Source: Rosettibacter firmus
GTDB taxonomy: Bacteria; Bacteroidota; Ignavibacteria; Ignavibacteriales; Melioribacteraceae
Length of the DNA stretch: 64,000 nucleotides
Assembly: GCF_036860695.1 (NCBI RefSeq)
Contig: NZ_JAYKGJ010000004.1
Coordinates: 124,001-188,000 of the forward strand
Direction: 5' to 3'
The translations under genes were made by a program, and so were the position numbers. Below, one piece after another: positions 8,917 to 17,711 of the stretch (positions are counted from its first letter, which is position 1; the number at the start of each line of letters is the position of its first letter). Under the pieces are notes generated by a model. The model had not been told where the DNA came from and did no database searches. It saw only the letters and a list, made by a program, of their open reading frames with translations.

Positions 8917-10224
8917 TTAATATTCTTTAATAATATTTTTTTCGTACTGAATTGCATTGGTTGCTCTTGAAAGAGCTTCTTTAACACTAATCTTTTTTAA
9001 TAATGCTTGTTCAAAGTAATAAGACATTATTTTAGAGTATCTTGTATATTCTTCGTGTGCAGGACGATGAATACCTGTATTAAGAAGTTTCCGAATTTCG
9101 ATGAACTCAGGATATTTTTTAATAAAAGAAGAATCTTCATAAAACTTTCTTAAAACCGGGTAATGGCCGCTTAATCGATAAAATGTTTCCTGTGATTTTT
9201 CACTTAAAAGAAATTTAACAAAATTAACCGCTTCTTCCTTTTTATCTGAAAATTTAGAAACCATGAGATTCCAGCCACCTATTATTGATACCGGTCTACC
9301 ATTTTTAAAATGAGGTAGAGGTGCTTTTCGTAAATATTTTTCTTTTGTTGAATCAAAAGGATTTTCTTTAAAATCTTTATCGTAACTTGGCCATCCTCTA
9401 ATAAATAAACCATCGTTTTTTATATAGTATGCATAGCTTGGAATTTCTGTAAATTTAATTACTTCTTTTGGAGTAATCTTATATTTATAAATAAAATCTA
9501 TAAGTGTCTGGAGTGCTTTTTCTGCTTCGGGTTTATCAAGGTTAAATCCATATTGATGAAAATAATCTGGATTCTGGCTGAGTAATAATTCCATAAAACT
9601 ACATATAAAACCTTCATAATCAGCAGCTGGATAAATATAATAAAGACTATCGAATTTTAATTTTTCTTTCAGCTCAATAAATTCTTCCCATGTAATTTTA
9701 TTTTGAATCTTCTTTATTATTTCTTCTCCATTTTTAAATTTTTTCAAAATATCTTCTCGATAATAAAGGACTCCCTGAACTCTATTGAGTGGCACAGCTA
9801 CAAGTTCACCATTGGAATAGCATGATTCTAAGGCTAAGGGTAATATTTTTTTCTTTTCTTCATCTGTAAAATATTTATCAAGAGGTTCACACCATTTTGC
9901 AAATCTCTGTACCCAGATTATATCAACTGCAAAAATGTCAATTCCATCTCCTGTACCTCTTAAAGAACGAGCAAGAACTTCTTTTCTTTCATTGGTACTA
10001 AAATCAAAATTCGGGAAATCAATAGGGATTACTTTTACTTTACCAGCCATTAGTTTGTTATACTCATTTATCAAAACACGATGTGCTGCAGTGATTCTAT
10101 CTGCAAAATAAATTTCAGTAACTGAGTTTTCTGGTTGATATCTTTGAAAATAATAAATTAACAAATAGACCAAAGCTAAAAACAGAAGAAGTCCAAAACC
10201 CCATTTTTGTTTTATGCTAACCAT
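8917..10224 (-). CDS. ABC-type sugar-binding protein, probably a sensor component
   Basis: A 435-residue family-1 extracellular solute-binding protein. One N-terminal hydrophobic helix (about 10-26) lacks a cysteine, so it looks like an uncleaved anchor. The fold is shown by VTEIYFADR at the start of lobe 1, GDGIDIFAVDIIWVQRFA, VPLNRVQGVLYYREDIL, and IIGGWNLMVSKFSDKKEEAVNFVKFLLS near the C-terminus, which are hallmarks of carbohydrate-binding MalE-like proteins. No permease or ATPase gene is nearby; instead a kinase and a sigma-54 regulator follow directly. I infer a ligand-recognition partner for the kinase, with mannan oligosaccharides as likely ligands. An ordinary importer whose permease lies elsewhere cannot be excluded. 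Confidence 0.82.
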   Translation of the reverse strand: MVSIKQKWGFGLLLFLALVYLLIYYFQRYQPENSVTEIYFADRITAAHRVLINEYNKLMAGKVKVIPIDFPNFDFSTNERKEVLARSLRGTGDGIDIFAVDIIWVQRFAKWCEPLDKYFTDEEKKKILPLALESCYSNGELVAVPLNRVQGVLYYREDILKKFKNGEEIIKKIQNKITWEEFIELKEKLKFDSLYYIYPAADYEGFICSFMELLLSQNPDYFHQYGFNLDKPEAEKALQTLIDFIYKYKITPKEVIKFTEIPSYAYYIKNDGLFIRGWPSYDKDFKENPFDSTKEKYLRKAPLPHFKNGRPVSIIGGWNLMVSKFSDKKEEAVNFVKFLLSEKSQETFYRLSGHYPVLRKFYEDSSFIKKYPEFIEIRKLLNTGIHRPAHEEYTRYSKIMSYYFEQALLKKISVKEALSRATNAIQYEKNIIKEY

Positions 10225-10305
10225 TTTATAACCAATTATTTTACTTTATTTTGGCTGTTCATTAAAATTCCACTATCTCAATATTTTATTAAAATTAACT
10301 TTTAT

Positions 10306-11367
10306 TTATTTTTTATTTCTTTGCATAGCTTCTTTGAAAAATTGTCCGCATTCAGTAAGCTCAAAAGTTTTCCAGGATTTTATCATACTTGGATACCATT
10401 CTGGATCAAAAACCCATGCAATCCAGCTAATTCCTTTTGATTCAAGATAATTTATTATTGCATTACCATATTCACCATTTGCATTGATTGATTCATCACC
10501 AAGAGTAAAACCAATTTCTGTTGCAATTATAGGATATTGACTTGCAGCAAATCCAAAATTTTCTTCCCACTTTGGTTCCCATGGTTTTGTTCTTTTATGA
10601 GGATATGGATGAGTTACATAAGCAATATTTTCTGCATTGATTGGTTCGACAAGAAGAGGAGTTAAATCATAAGCCCAATCAAAACCAGCAACAAGTGGAA
10701 TTGTTTCTTTATCGTAAGCTCTAATTAACTTAATAATATTTTCATTTGTTTTTTTCCAATCACTCCAGGAAGCAACTCCAAGTTGATTAAAATAAAGTGT
10801 TGGTTCATTAAACAATTCGTAAAATGCTATTGTGTTATTTTCACTGTATCTTTTAGCTATTGTTCGCCAGAATTCATATGTTTCTTTTTTTGTGGTTTCA
10901 TACATTGGATCCTGGAATAATTCCATTTCAAGATTACCGATTGTATGCCAATCAATTATAATGTACATTTCAAGTTCTGTACACCATTTAACAGCGTCAT
11001 CAATTAGTTTAATATATTTTTCTGGAGTTCTTTCTCGCCATGCTACTGGATGAACAGGAATTCTTACAATTGTTGCTCCAAGTTCTTTTACTTTTTCAAA
11101 AATCTTTTTACTCCATTGTCCTTGATTTTCAATTTTATCTGGATCCGAAATTGATAATCCACGGAATAAAATTGTATCTCCTTTCTCTGTAACAAATTTA
11201 TTCCCTTTTACTTTAATTAATGGAAGTTTTTTATTATCTGGACTTTCATATTGTTTATTTAAGTATTGTTCATTCCACCACGCACGATATTTTGGTTGTT
11301 GTGCATTTGCAAATTGAATCTGGAGTAATAAAAGCAATATCAAGATTTTTAAGATCATTTTTTTCAT
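10306..11367 (-). CDS. GH5 endoglycanase (cellulase/mannanase type), exported
   Basis: A 353-residue GH5 enzyme with a cleavable signal peptide (about 1-22, ending ANAQ). Barrel landmarks are GATIVRIPVHP, YIIIDWHTIG, the acid/base Glu188 in FYELFNEP and the nucleophile Glu284 in IATEIGF. The single-domain length is typical. It differs clearly from the GH5_7-like enzyme at 4515-5870 and looks closer to endoglucanase-type subfamilies, so it could cut the glucose-containing regions of glucomannan. An AAAAGGG ribosome site supports the first ATG. It follows the acetylesterase gene by 18 bases, so both share a transcript. Confidence 0.85.
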   Translation of the reverse strand: MKKMILKILILLLLLQIQFANAQQPKYRAWWNEQYLNKQYESPDNKKLPLIKVKGNKFVTEKGDTILFRGLSISDPDKIENQGQWSKKIFEKVKELGATIVRIPVHPVAWRERTPEKYIKLIDDAVKWCTELEMYIIIDWHTIGNLEMELFQDPMYETTKKETYEFWRTIAKRYSENNTIAFYELFNEPTLYFNQLGVASWSDWKKTNENIIKLIRAYDKETIPLVAGFDWAYDLTPLLVEPINAENIAYVTHPYPHKRTKPWEPKWEENFGFAASQYPIIATEIGFTLGDESINANGEYGNAIINYLESKGISWIAWVFDPEWYPSMIKSWKTFELTECGQFFKEAMQRNKK

Positions 11368-11385
11368 GATTAAACCCTTTTCAAT

Positions 11386-13404
11386 TTATTCATCCCAATT
11401 ATCTGTTCTAAAAGAAGAAGCAGGCAAACCTGCTGCTTTATTAAACAAAGTTGCTTCTGAAGTATTATCCCAGCAATAACGTACAGCAACTGGATTTTTT
11501 ATTTCTGGATTATATACAATTAATTTTTTCCCTTTCACTTTTACTTCTGCTTTTTTGAATACTTTATCTTTACCAGCTATTAAAAAATTATTATTACCAT
11601 TTCTTTCTTTTATAATAAGTCCACCGTCTGCATAATCAAAGCTTAATTCAATTTTGTCATTTAAAATTTTCATTGATTTATAAATTGGTCCAGAATAAAA
11701 GAATTTTTTATTGTAATCTTTTGCAAGTGCCCAGAGTGCCAGTCGCACTCCAACATCTTTTTTATTTCCAGGATGAATGTTTTCTGGATTACCGATATCA
11801 AGAGTTACAACCATTCCAGTTTTAGGTACTTTGAGAGTTTTAAGTTGTGCTTCTCTTAATTTTTGAGATTGAGTTTGTTCTCCGTAATTATAAGGTGCAA
11901 TTTGAACATAATAGAAAGGAAAATTTCCCTGTTTCCAATCGTCACGCCAGTTTTTAATCATTAAAGGAAAGAGAGTTTTATAAAGCTCAGGATTTCCTGT
12001 ATTGGATTCACCCTGATACCAGATTACACCTTTTATTCGATAAGGGATTAATGGTGCAATCATTGCATTATAAAGTGTAGTGGGAGTATATGCAGATAAA
12101 TCGACAGAAAGTTTTGGTCTTTGATAATATTCTTCACTAATTACATCAAATACATAATACTTTCCTCCTGAATATTCTGCGACTGGCAAATATTTCCATA
12201 AACCAGATAGCGAAATAAATTCTGAAGAATCTTTGGGATAAATTTTCATTTTTTCTTTTGCACCCCAGATTCCACCACCACCCTGATTATCAATTACACG
12301 AACTGCAATCAATAGTTCTTTATTGTTTACAATATTTGATGGAATGGTATAAATTCTATCTTCCTGCCAGAAGCCTTCTTCTTCGTAGCCTCCTACTTTA
12401 ATTCCATTTACAAATGTTGCATCGATATCATCAATTGGACCAAGTTCAAGTTTAAGCTCTTTATTAATCCATGATTCTGGTATTTCAATTTTTTTTCTGA
12501 ACCATATTACACCATCAAAATTTCCAACTTCTGTTCTTTCCCATGTTGTTGGAAGATTCATTTCTTTCCATTTGCTATCATCAAAATCAATTTTGGAACA
12601 GATTGAATCTTTAAAATCGACATTCTTCCACTTTTCTTCTCTTGTTGATATATCTACAATTGGCTTTGTAGCAAGCCATTCTTTTAATTTAATAATTTCG
12701 TCTTTACTCTTTTCCAGTTGTTCAACAATAGTTTTGTAATCATCGACTTGTGAAATGTATTTTCCACCTGTCCATGCTTCTACAGGTGTACCTCCCCAGC
12801 TTGAATGAATAAGTCCAATTGGAACTTTTAGTTCATCATATAACTTTTTACCAAAGAAATATGCAGTTGCACTAAACTTACTTGCTGTTTCTGGATTAGA
12901 TTCTTCCCATTTTCCTTCGCAATTAAATTCTGGTTTTGTAGATATTGCACGCGTAACAGTAAAGAATCTAATATTCGGGTTAGTAGCATTTTTAATTTCT
13001 TCTCTTGCACCAAATATTGTATCTCTTGGTGGCCATCCTGCAAGTGGCATTTCCATATTTGATTGTCCCGAACACAACCAGACTTCACCTATCATAATAT
13101 TTTTGTAAATAACTGTAGTATCATCTGTTTGAATTTTCATTTCATATGGACCACCTGCTTTTGGTGTTTTAATCTTAAGAATCCAGTTTCCATCTTTATT
13201 AACATTTGTAATTGCTTTTTGCTTCCAGCCAGTCTCTACTTTAATTTTTGATCCTGGTGTAGCCTTCCCCCAAATCGGAACAAAAGATTTCTGTTGTAAA
13301 ACCATATTATCAGAAAATATTGATGGCATCTCAAAATTTTTCTTGTTACCATTTTGAGCATTAATAATTGAAATAGTCAGAAGAAAGAGAAGGTATTTTT
13401 TCAT
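11386..13404 (-). CDS. SASA-family carbohydrate acetylesterase (sialate O-acetylesterase-like)
   Basis: About 672 residues with a signal peptide (about 1-17). It is an SGNH-type hydrolase: the nucleophile Ser115 is in CSGQSNMEMP, a second block is GVIWYQGESN, and the C-terminal catalytic His is in NIHPGNK. A jelly-roll insert (around 260-390, with WFRKKIEIP and VNGIKVGG) resembles the galactose-binding domain of GH2 enzymes and is common in this family. In a mannan locus it most likely removes acetyl groups from acetylated gluco- or galactomannan; sialic acid is an unlikely substrate here. I start at the ATG with a GAGG site 6-7 bases upstream. A GTG four codons earlier would overlap the previous stop and lacks a ribosome site. 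Confidence 0.85.
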   Translation of the reverse strand: MKKYLLFLLTISIINAQNGNKKNFEMPSIFSDNMVLQQKSFVPIWGKATPGSKIKVETGWKQKAITNVNKDGNWILKIKTPKAGGPYEMKIQTDDTTVIYKNIMIGEVWLCSGQSNMEMPLAGWPPRDTIFGAREEIKNATNPNIRFFTVTRAISTKPEFNCEGKWEESNPETASKFSATAYFFGKKLYDELKVPIGLIHSSWGGTPVEAWTGGKYISQVDDYKTIVEQLEKSKDEIIKLKEWLATKPIVDISTREEKWKNVDFKDSICSKIDFDDSKWKEMNLPTTWERTEVGNFDGVIWFRKKIEIPESWINKELKLELGPIDDIDATFVNGIKVGGYEEEGFWQEDRIYTIPSNIVNNKELLIAVRVIDNQGGGGIWGAKEKMKIYPKDSSEFISLSGLWKYLPVAEYSGGKYYVFDVISEEYYQRPKLSVDLSAYTPTTLYNAMIAPLIPYRIKGVIWYQGESNTGNPELYKTLFPLMIKNWRDDWKQGNFPFYYVQIAPYNYGEQTQSQKLREAQLKTLKVPKTGMVVTLDIGNPENIHPGNKKDVGVRLALWALAKDYNKKFFYSGPIYKSMKILNDKIELSFDYADGGLIIKERNGNNNFLIAGKDKVFKKAEVKVKGKKLIVYNPEIKNPVAVRYCWDNTSEATLFNKAAGLPASSFRTDNWDE

Positions 13405-13412
13405 AAAATTCC

Positions 13413-14246
13413 TCACAGTTTATTTATTCCAAAAAACATTTTTACTCCTTCATACAAAGCTGGCTCCCAAACAGTATAATGATCTTTCCCTGCATCAATA
13501 TATGATTTCATATAAAAATTTTTATAATTCCTTTTCTGAAGAATATCAATTAAATCTTTAAATGGATCTAAGAAACGTTCTGGATCTTCATTGCCTCCTA
13601 CTGCCATATATAAATTTACTTCTAATTCTTTTGTTCTGGAATAGAGAATTTTTTCAAGGTCAAATAAATCAAGATATTGATTATTATAGAAAGTCTTTTC
13701 TTTTGCTGCAGGACTGACAATAATGTAATTATTGAATACATTTTTTGTTTTATCTACATAATTAAAAAGTGCATACATTCCAAAAAATCCTCCAAAAGAA
13801 GAACCCCACAAAGTTCTTTCATTTGTTACACGATATTTATTTTCTATATGGGGAATTAATTCATCGCAAATAAAATTGAGAAATTTATCTGCATGCTCAA
13901 TTAGATCTCTTTTTCTTATAATATTGGGATTATAAGAATCAGGATAACCAATACCAACTATTACCAACTCTTTAATTACTTTCTGCTTCGATAACTCATG
14001 AATGGTTTTGTGTTGATCTCTTCTCCAGTTTCCATCAGTTAGAAATAGAACCGGATATTTTTGATTTGTATTTTTTGAATAGCTTTCCGGGAATGAAATA
14101 TCAATTTGAAAAGTATCTTTTACATTTTCCGAGAACATCTTGAAACTTATCATTAAAGTAGAATTTTCTTCAAGCACATTACAGTCCTGAGCAAATAATA
14201 TTAAAACAAAAATAAAATTAAATTTCATCAAGTATAATAGTTGCAT
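13413..14246 (-). CDS. Alpha/beta-hydrolase esterase (esterase D/CE1-like), exported
   Basis: A 277-residue serine esterase. The nucleophile Ser150 is in GSSFGG. The strand KYPVLFLTDG, the oxyanion-side VIVGIGYPDS and a late Asp/His region (DAGKDHYTVWEPA) fit the putative-esterase (Fes/CE1) family. The N-terminus is hydrophobic and export-like (FIFVLILFAQ). Two ATG codons are possible (14246 or 14228) and neither has a good ribosome site; the gene is probably translationally coupled to the gene ending 9 bases upstream. In context it may remove acetyl or feruloyl groups from mannan or hemicellulose; the true ester is unknown. Confidence 0.75.
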   Translation of the reverse strand: MQLLYLMKFNFIFVLILFAQDCNVLEENSTLMISFKMFSENVKDTFQIDISFPESYSKNTNQKYPVLFLTDGNWRRDQHKTIHELSKQKVIKELVIVGIGYPDSYNPNIIRKRDLIEHADKFLNFICDELIPHIENKYRVTNERTLWGSSFGGFFGMYALFNYVDKTKNVFNNYIIVSPAAKEKTFYNNQYLDLFDLEKILYSRTKELEVNLYMAVGGNEDPERFLDPFKDLIDILQKRNYKNFYMKSYIDAGKDHYTVWEPALYEGVKMFFGINKL

Positions 14247-14255
14247 AATTTTAAT

Positions 14256-16070
14256 CTATGGTTGATATTTAATTTCAACCCTGCTTATTTGAACACCTTC
14301 ATTAATGATAATTTTTACAAACTTAGAATTTTCCGGGATATTAGTTGCAGTATATCTTACAGCATCAAAAAAGTTATAATCATTCTTCCCGAATTTAAAT
14401 ATTTGTTTATCAATGCTTACCTCCTCAAGATTATCGAGATTATTCCCGGCTTCTATTTTGATATCACCATCGTCAGATAAAAAGAACTCAACTTTTATTT
14501 CAGAAATATTCATTGGCGATTTATAAATCAAATAGCTCCCATCTTTTCCTGTTAATCTACTACGATCTTCTTTTGCACGACGTATATCCTGATAGGTTAA
14601 GAGTTTAAATTCACCATCTTTTTGAAAAACTTTATCAAAGTTCTCCATTTCATCAACAATTTTCTTGAATTTGACTTTTACCGGGCCAACAATATTTGAA
14701 TAATCAGAAATACCTGATTCATTTTTTGCAGCAATCCTGTAAAAGTATCTTTTATCAAACTCAGCTGTTTCATCATTAAATAAAGGACGATATTGATATT
14801 TAGCATCATCAACATTATCAGCAATAACTTCCCATTCATCCGAGTCTTCTTCTCTTCTTTCAATAATATAAGATTCTGCCCCTGCTGAACCCTGCCATGA
14901 TATTTGAGAAACATCATCAAATTCAAAAAGTACTGGTGGCTCTGGCACTGGAAGCATTGGGACTGTTTTACCATCTATCTGATATGCTTTTTCTCTAACC
15001 ATATTTAAAATTAATTTTTCGTTATACCATTCACCACTCGAAAAACCTGGCCAGCGATAAGCACTAACTTTATTATATTCATAATGATTATAAAAACCTC
15101 CTTCTCGATTTCTAAATCTTAAGCTCCATAATAAACCACCAACTAATCCCTGATTAATAATTGTATCCATGATTGCTCTTATTTCCTGTGTAGGTACAAT
15201 TCCAAATTCACCAACAAAATAAGGTTTTTTTCCTCTTGCCAATTTCTGGTTTGCAACTATTTTTTCGAGATTGGATTTTGTATCTCTATAATGATGTGTT
15301 GTTACTACATCAATATTTGTATCCTGTATTGCTTCGATAGATAAATCAGGTGAATTTCTTCCTTCAATTACAAGATGGTTTTTATCCAGACTTTTAATAT
15401 AAGCTGCAATTTCTTTTGTCCATTCATAAGGTGCATTTAATTCATTTCCAGTTTCCCAGCCAAATATTGCTTTATCGTCTTTGTATAATACTCCAGTAAA
15501 AGTATTTTTTCTATTAATAACAAATTCAATTGTTTTTTTGAAATCAGAAATAATTTCGGGATCACTCCAGAATGCATCTCTATCTTTACCTCTAAACGAT
15601 GCATATTCTTTTGGTCCACCCCACCAGTGCCAGTTATCAACAAGTGGTATAATAATTCTTATCCCAATTTCATTTGCAATTTGAAGAACTTTATCAAGTG
15701 CTTTGAATGCTTCCTCATTAAATTTACCTGGACCTTCCACATGTCTTATAATATCTGGAGTATCAATATCTCTACGTACAGAGAGAACATAAATTCTAAC
15801 TACTTTACCATTAAGATGTTTTATTGCGGTTAATGCATCACGAATTTCGAATTCATCAGGCAATCTCCATGGATTTGTCGAATCGAACGGCAAGTAATCT
15901 TCGATGTAGTGAAGATTTGGAATATTAAATGAAATAAACCGTAACTCTTTTCCATTATCATAAAGTTTATCATTTTTTCTTTCTACAAATGTTGTAAACT
16001 TACTATCAGAAGAGTAAACAAATGAATAACTTATCAATAATGTTATTAGCAGAATTAATCTTTTTTTCAT
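14256..16070 (-). CDS. GH5-like mannosidase/mannanase with FN3 and C-terminal beta-sandwich domain
   Basis: A 604-residue exported protein (signal peptide about 1-20). The N-terminal barrel resembles the COG3934 endo-mannosidase group: GKVVRIYVLSVRR, IIIPLVDNWHWWGG, acid/base Glu210 in ETGNELNAPYEW and nucleophile Glu288 in FVGEFGI. Residues ~370-475 form a fibronectin-III domain (SWQGSAGAESYIIERR ... YRIAAKNESG). The last ~110 residues form a beta-sandwich that may bind carbohydrate. It is the first gene of the minus-strand array; a candidate sigma-54 promoter lies about 65 bases upstream. It might be an exo-acting or branched-mannan enzyme; specificity cannot be read from sequence. Confidence 0.78.
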   Translation of the reverse strand: MKKRLILLITLLISYSFVYSSDSKFTTFVERKNDKLYDNGKELRFISFNIPNLHYIEDYLPFDSTNPWRLPDEFEIRDALTAIKHLNGKVVRIYVLSVRRDIDTPDIIRHVEGPGKFNEEAFKALDKVLQIANEIGIRIIIPLVDNWHWWGGPKEYASFRGKDRDAFWSDPEIISDFKKTIEFVINRKNTFTGVLYKDDKAIFGWETGNELNAPYEWTKEIAAYIKSLDKNHLVIEGRNSPDLSIEAIQDTNIDVVTTHHYRDTKSNLEKIVANQKLARGKKPYFVGEFGIVPTQEIRAIMDTIINQGLVGGLLWSLRFRNREGGFYNHYEYNKVSAYRWPGFSSGEWYNEKLILNMVREKAYQIDGKTVPMLPVPEPPVLFEFDDVSQISWQGSAGAESYIIERREEDSDEWEVIADNVDDAKYQYRPLFNDETAEFDKRYFYRIAAKNESGISDYSNIVGPVKVKFKKIVDEMENFDKVFQKDGEFKLLTYQDIRRAKEDRSRLTGKDGSYLIYKSPMNISEIKVEFFLSDDGDIKIEAGNNLDNLEEVSIDKQIFKFGKNDYNFFDAVRYTATNIPENSKFVKIIINEGVQISRVEIKYQP

Positions 16071-16135
16071 AATAAATCTCTGTTTAATTATAAAGTTATA
16101 TTTAGTTTCATGAAAACCTTTTAATTACTATGTAA

Positions 16136-16151
16136 TGCCAAAACTATGCCG
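16136..16151 (-). promoter_or_regulatory. Candidate sigma-54 (-24/-12) promoter of the mannan array
   Basis: On the minus strand the site reads CGGCATAGTTTTGGCA. It has the invariant GG and GC separated by exactly 10 bases and keeps GGCA at -24. It is not a perfect consensus (TTGC is TGGC here). The expected transcript would begin roughly 50-55 bases before the ATG at 16070. It is supported by context because the locus encodes a sigma-54 activator, but one such match could arise by chance. Confidence 0.4.
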
Positions 16152-16159
16152 ATAGTTTT
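16140..16159. promoter_or_regulatory. Perfect palindrome overlapping the divergent promoter region
   Basis: 8-bp arms AAAACTAT and ATAGTTTT flank GCCG. It lies in the 251-base region between the divergent GH5-like and epimerase genes and overlaps the candidate sigma-54 element. It may be an operator, possibly for a regulator encoded elsewhere. A sigma-54 activator would normally bind 80-150 bases further upstream, so this is not a clear enhancer site. Confidence 0.4.
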
Positions 16160-16321
16160 ATTTATTAATAAAATAAATTTTCAAAATACTTGCATAATTC
16201 ACTTTATTATTTTAATAAAATTATTATCATATTGTAAAAAATACACTAATAAAATCAATAAATTATCAATACTTTTTTTAGCATAAAATTTGACTATATA
16301 CTAATAACATTTACTGGTACT

Positions 16322-17704
16322 ATGGAAAACAATTTAATAATCAAAAACGAAATGCTTGAACAATTAAAAAATAATTTATTAGAAAAATGGTATCCACTGG
16401 CTATTGATAAAGAGTTTGGTGGATATTTTACAAATATTTCTTATGATTTTAAAATTATGCCTTCTCAAGAAAAAATGATTGTAACACAAGCAAGACACAT
16501 GTGGACTACAGCAAAAGCCGCAAAATTTTTTGATAGCAATCAATATTATGATTATTCTCTCCATGGTTTTAAATTCTTGATTGAAAAGATGTGGGACGAC
16601 AAATACGGTGGATTCTATCAAATAAGAAGTAGAGAAGGAAATTCTTGCGATGTTGAAGGCTGGTTTGATGAAAAAAGGGCATATGGAAATGCATTTGCAA
16701 TTTATGGATTGGCTGCACTTTATAATATTACAAAAGATAAAGTAATTCTCGATGCCGCAATATCTGCATTTGAATGGCTGGATCAACATGCCTACGATCC
16801 TGAATTTAAAGGTTATTTTCAGTTTCTTACACGAGAAGGAATTCCATTCGATAAAAATAGTTCATACAAAACAAAAGCAACAGATGCAATCGAAGTTGGT
16901 TACAAAGATCAAAATTCATCAATTCATTTACTCGAAGCTTTTACCGAATTATATCATGTCTGGAAAAATGAAAAATTATATAATCGATTATTTGAACTTC
17001 TGCATCTTATTCGTGATGTTATAACAACACCTAAAGGTTACCTTCAATTGTTTTTTGAAAGAGACTGGAAACCAGTTTCATTTAGAAATGCTCCAGAAGA
17101 AATTCGAAAAGCAAATTATAGATTAGATCATGTGTCGTTTGGACACGATTATGAAACTGCTTATTTAATGCTCGAAGCTTCTTATGCACTTGGTCTGGAA
17201 AATGACATCGAAACTTTACGTGTAGCAAAAAGAATGTTAGATCATGCTATTGAAAATGGCTGGGACGAAAAAAATGGTGGCTTTTTTGATGAAGGATATT
17301 ACTTCTCTGGAGATAACAAATGTAAAATAATTAAAGACACAAAAAATTGGTGGGCACAGGCAGAAGCTTTAAATGCTCTTTTGCTTTTCTCTCGAATCTT
17401 TCCTAAAGAAAAAAAATATTATAAACTTTTTCTTAAAGAATGGGAATATGTTAATAAGTATCTAATAGATCACACTTATGGCGATTGGTACTGGGGCAGC
17501 CTCGAAAAAGAACCACATTATAGAACAGAACCAAAAGGAAATATCTGGAAAGCAACTTATCATAATGGACGTGCTTTAATGAATTGCATAACAATATTAT
17601 CAAATGACGATTGTGAACTGTATAAACTCAATAGCTTTAGAAAAATAAAAGATGAATTTGAAAATTTCATTGATCACTGGAAAAACATTGCAACTAATTT
17701 ATAG
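16322..17704 (+). CDS. AGE-family epimerase, probably mannobiose/cellobiose 2-epimerase
   Basis: Epimerises the reducing-end sugar of beta-1,4-disaccharides, for example mannobiose to mannosylglucose. It is a 460-residue cytoplasmic (alpha/alpha)6 barrel without a signal peptide. Family residues are visible: Arg58 in QARHMWT, His202 in SSIHLLEA, His275 in FGHDYETAY and His414 in WKATYHNGRALM. The motifs fit cellobiose/mannobiose 2-epimerases better than N-acylglucosamine 2-epimerases, and the mannanase neighbours agree. It is divergent from the mannanase array and 7 bases ahead of a GH2 gene. The usual partner, a GH130 mannosylglucose phosphorylase, is not in the window. Confidence 0.82.
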   Translation: MENNLIIKNEMLEQLKNNLLEKWYPLAIDKEFGGYFTNISYDFKIMPSQEKMIVTQARHMWTTAKAAKFFDSNQYYDYSLHGFKFLIEKMWDDKYGGFYQIRSREGNSCDVEGWFDEKRAYGNAFAIYGLAALYNITKDKVILDAAISAFEWLDQHAYDPEFKGYFQFLTREGIPFDKNSSYKTKATDAIEVGYKDQNSSIHLLEAFTELYHVWKNEKLYNRLFELLHLIRDVITTPKGYLQLFFERDWKPVSFRNAPEEIRKANYRLDHVSFGHDYETAYLMLEASYALGLENDIETLRVAKRMLDHAIENGWDEKNGGFFDEGYYFSGDNKCKIIKDTKNWWAQAEALNALLLFSRIFPKEKKYYKLFLKEWEYVNKYLIDHTYGDWYWGSLEKEPHYRTEPKGNIWKATYHNGRALMNCITILSNDDCELYKLNSFRKIKDEFENFIDHWKNIATNL

Positions 17705-17711
17705 CATAAAC

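Noticed and set aside
8917-10224. Ordinary ABC sugar importer operon
   Set aside because: No permease or ATPase gene is adjacent; the neighbours are a kinase and a sigma-54 regulator, so a sensor role is preferred.
11386-13404. True sialic-acid O-acetylesterase
   Set aside because: The family match is good, but no sialic acid gene is nearby and the locus is built for mannan; acetylmannan is the better substrate guess.
16379-16789. 136-residue minus-strand open frame
   Set aside because: It is antisense to the clearly conserved AGE epimerase; composition is Ile/Cys/Phe-rich as expected of a shadow frame.
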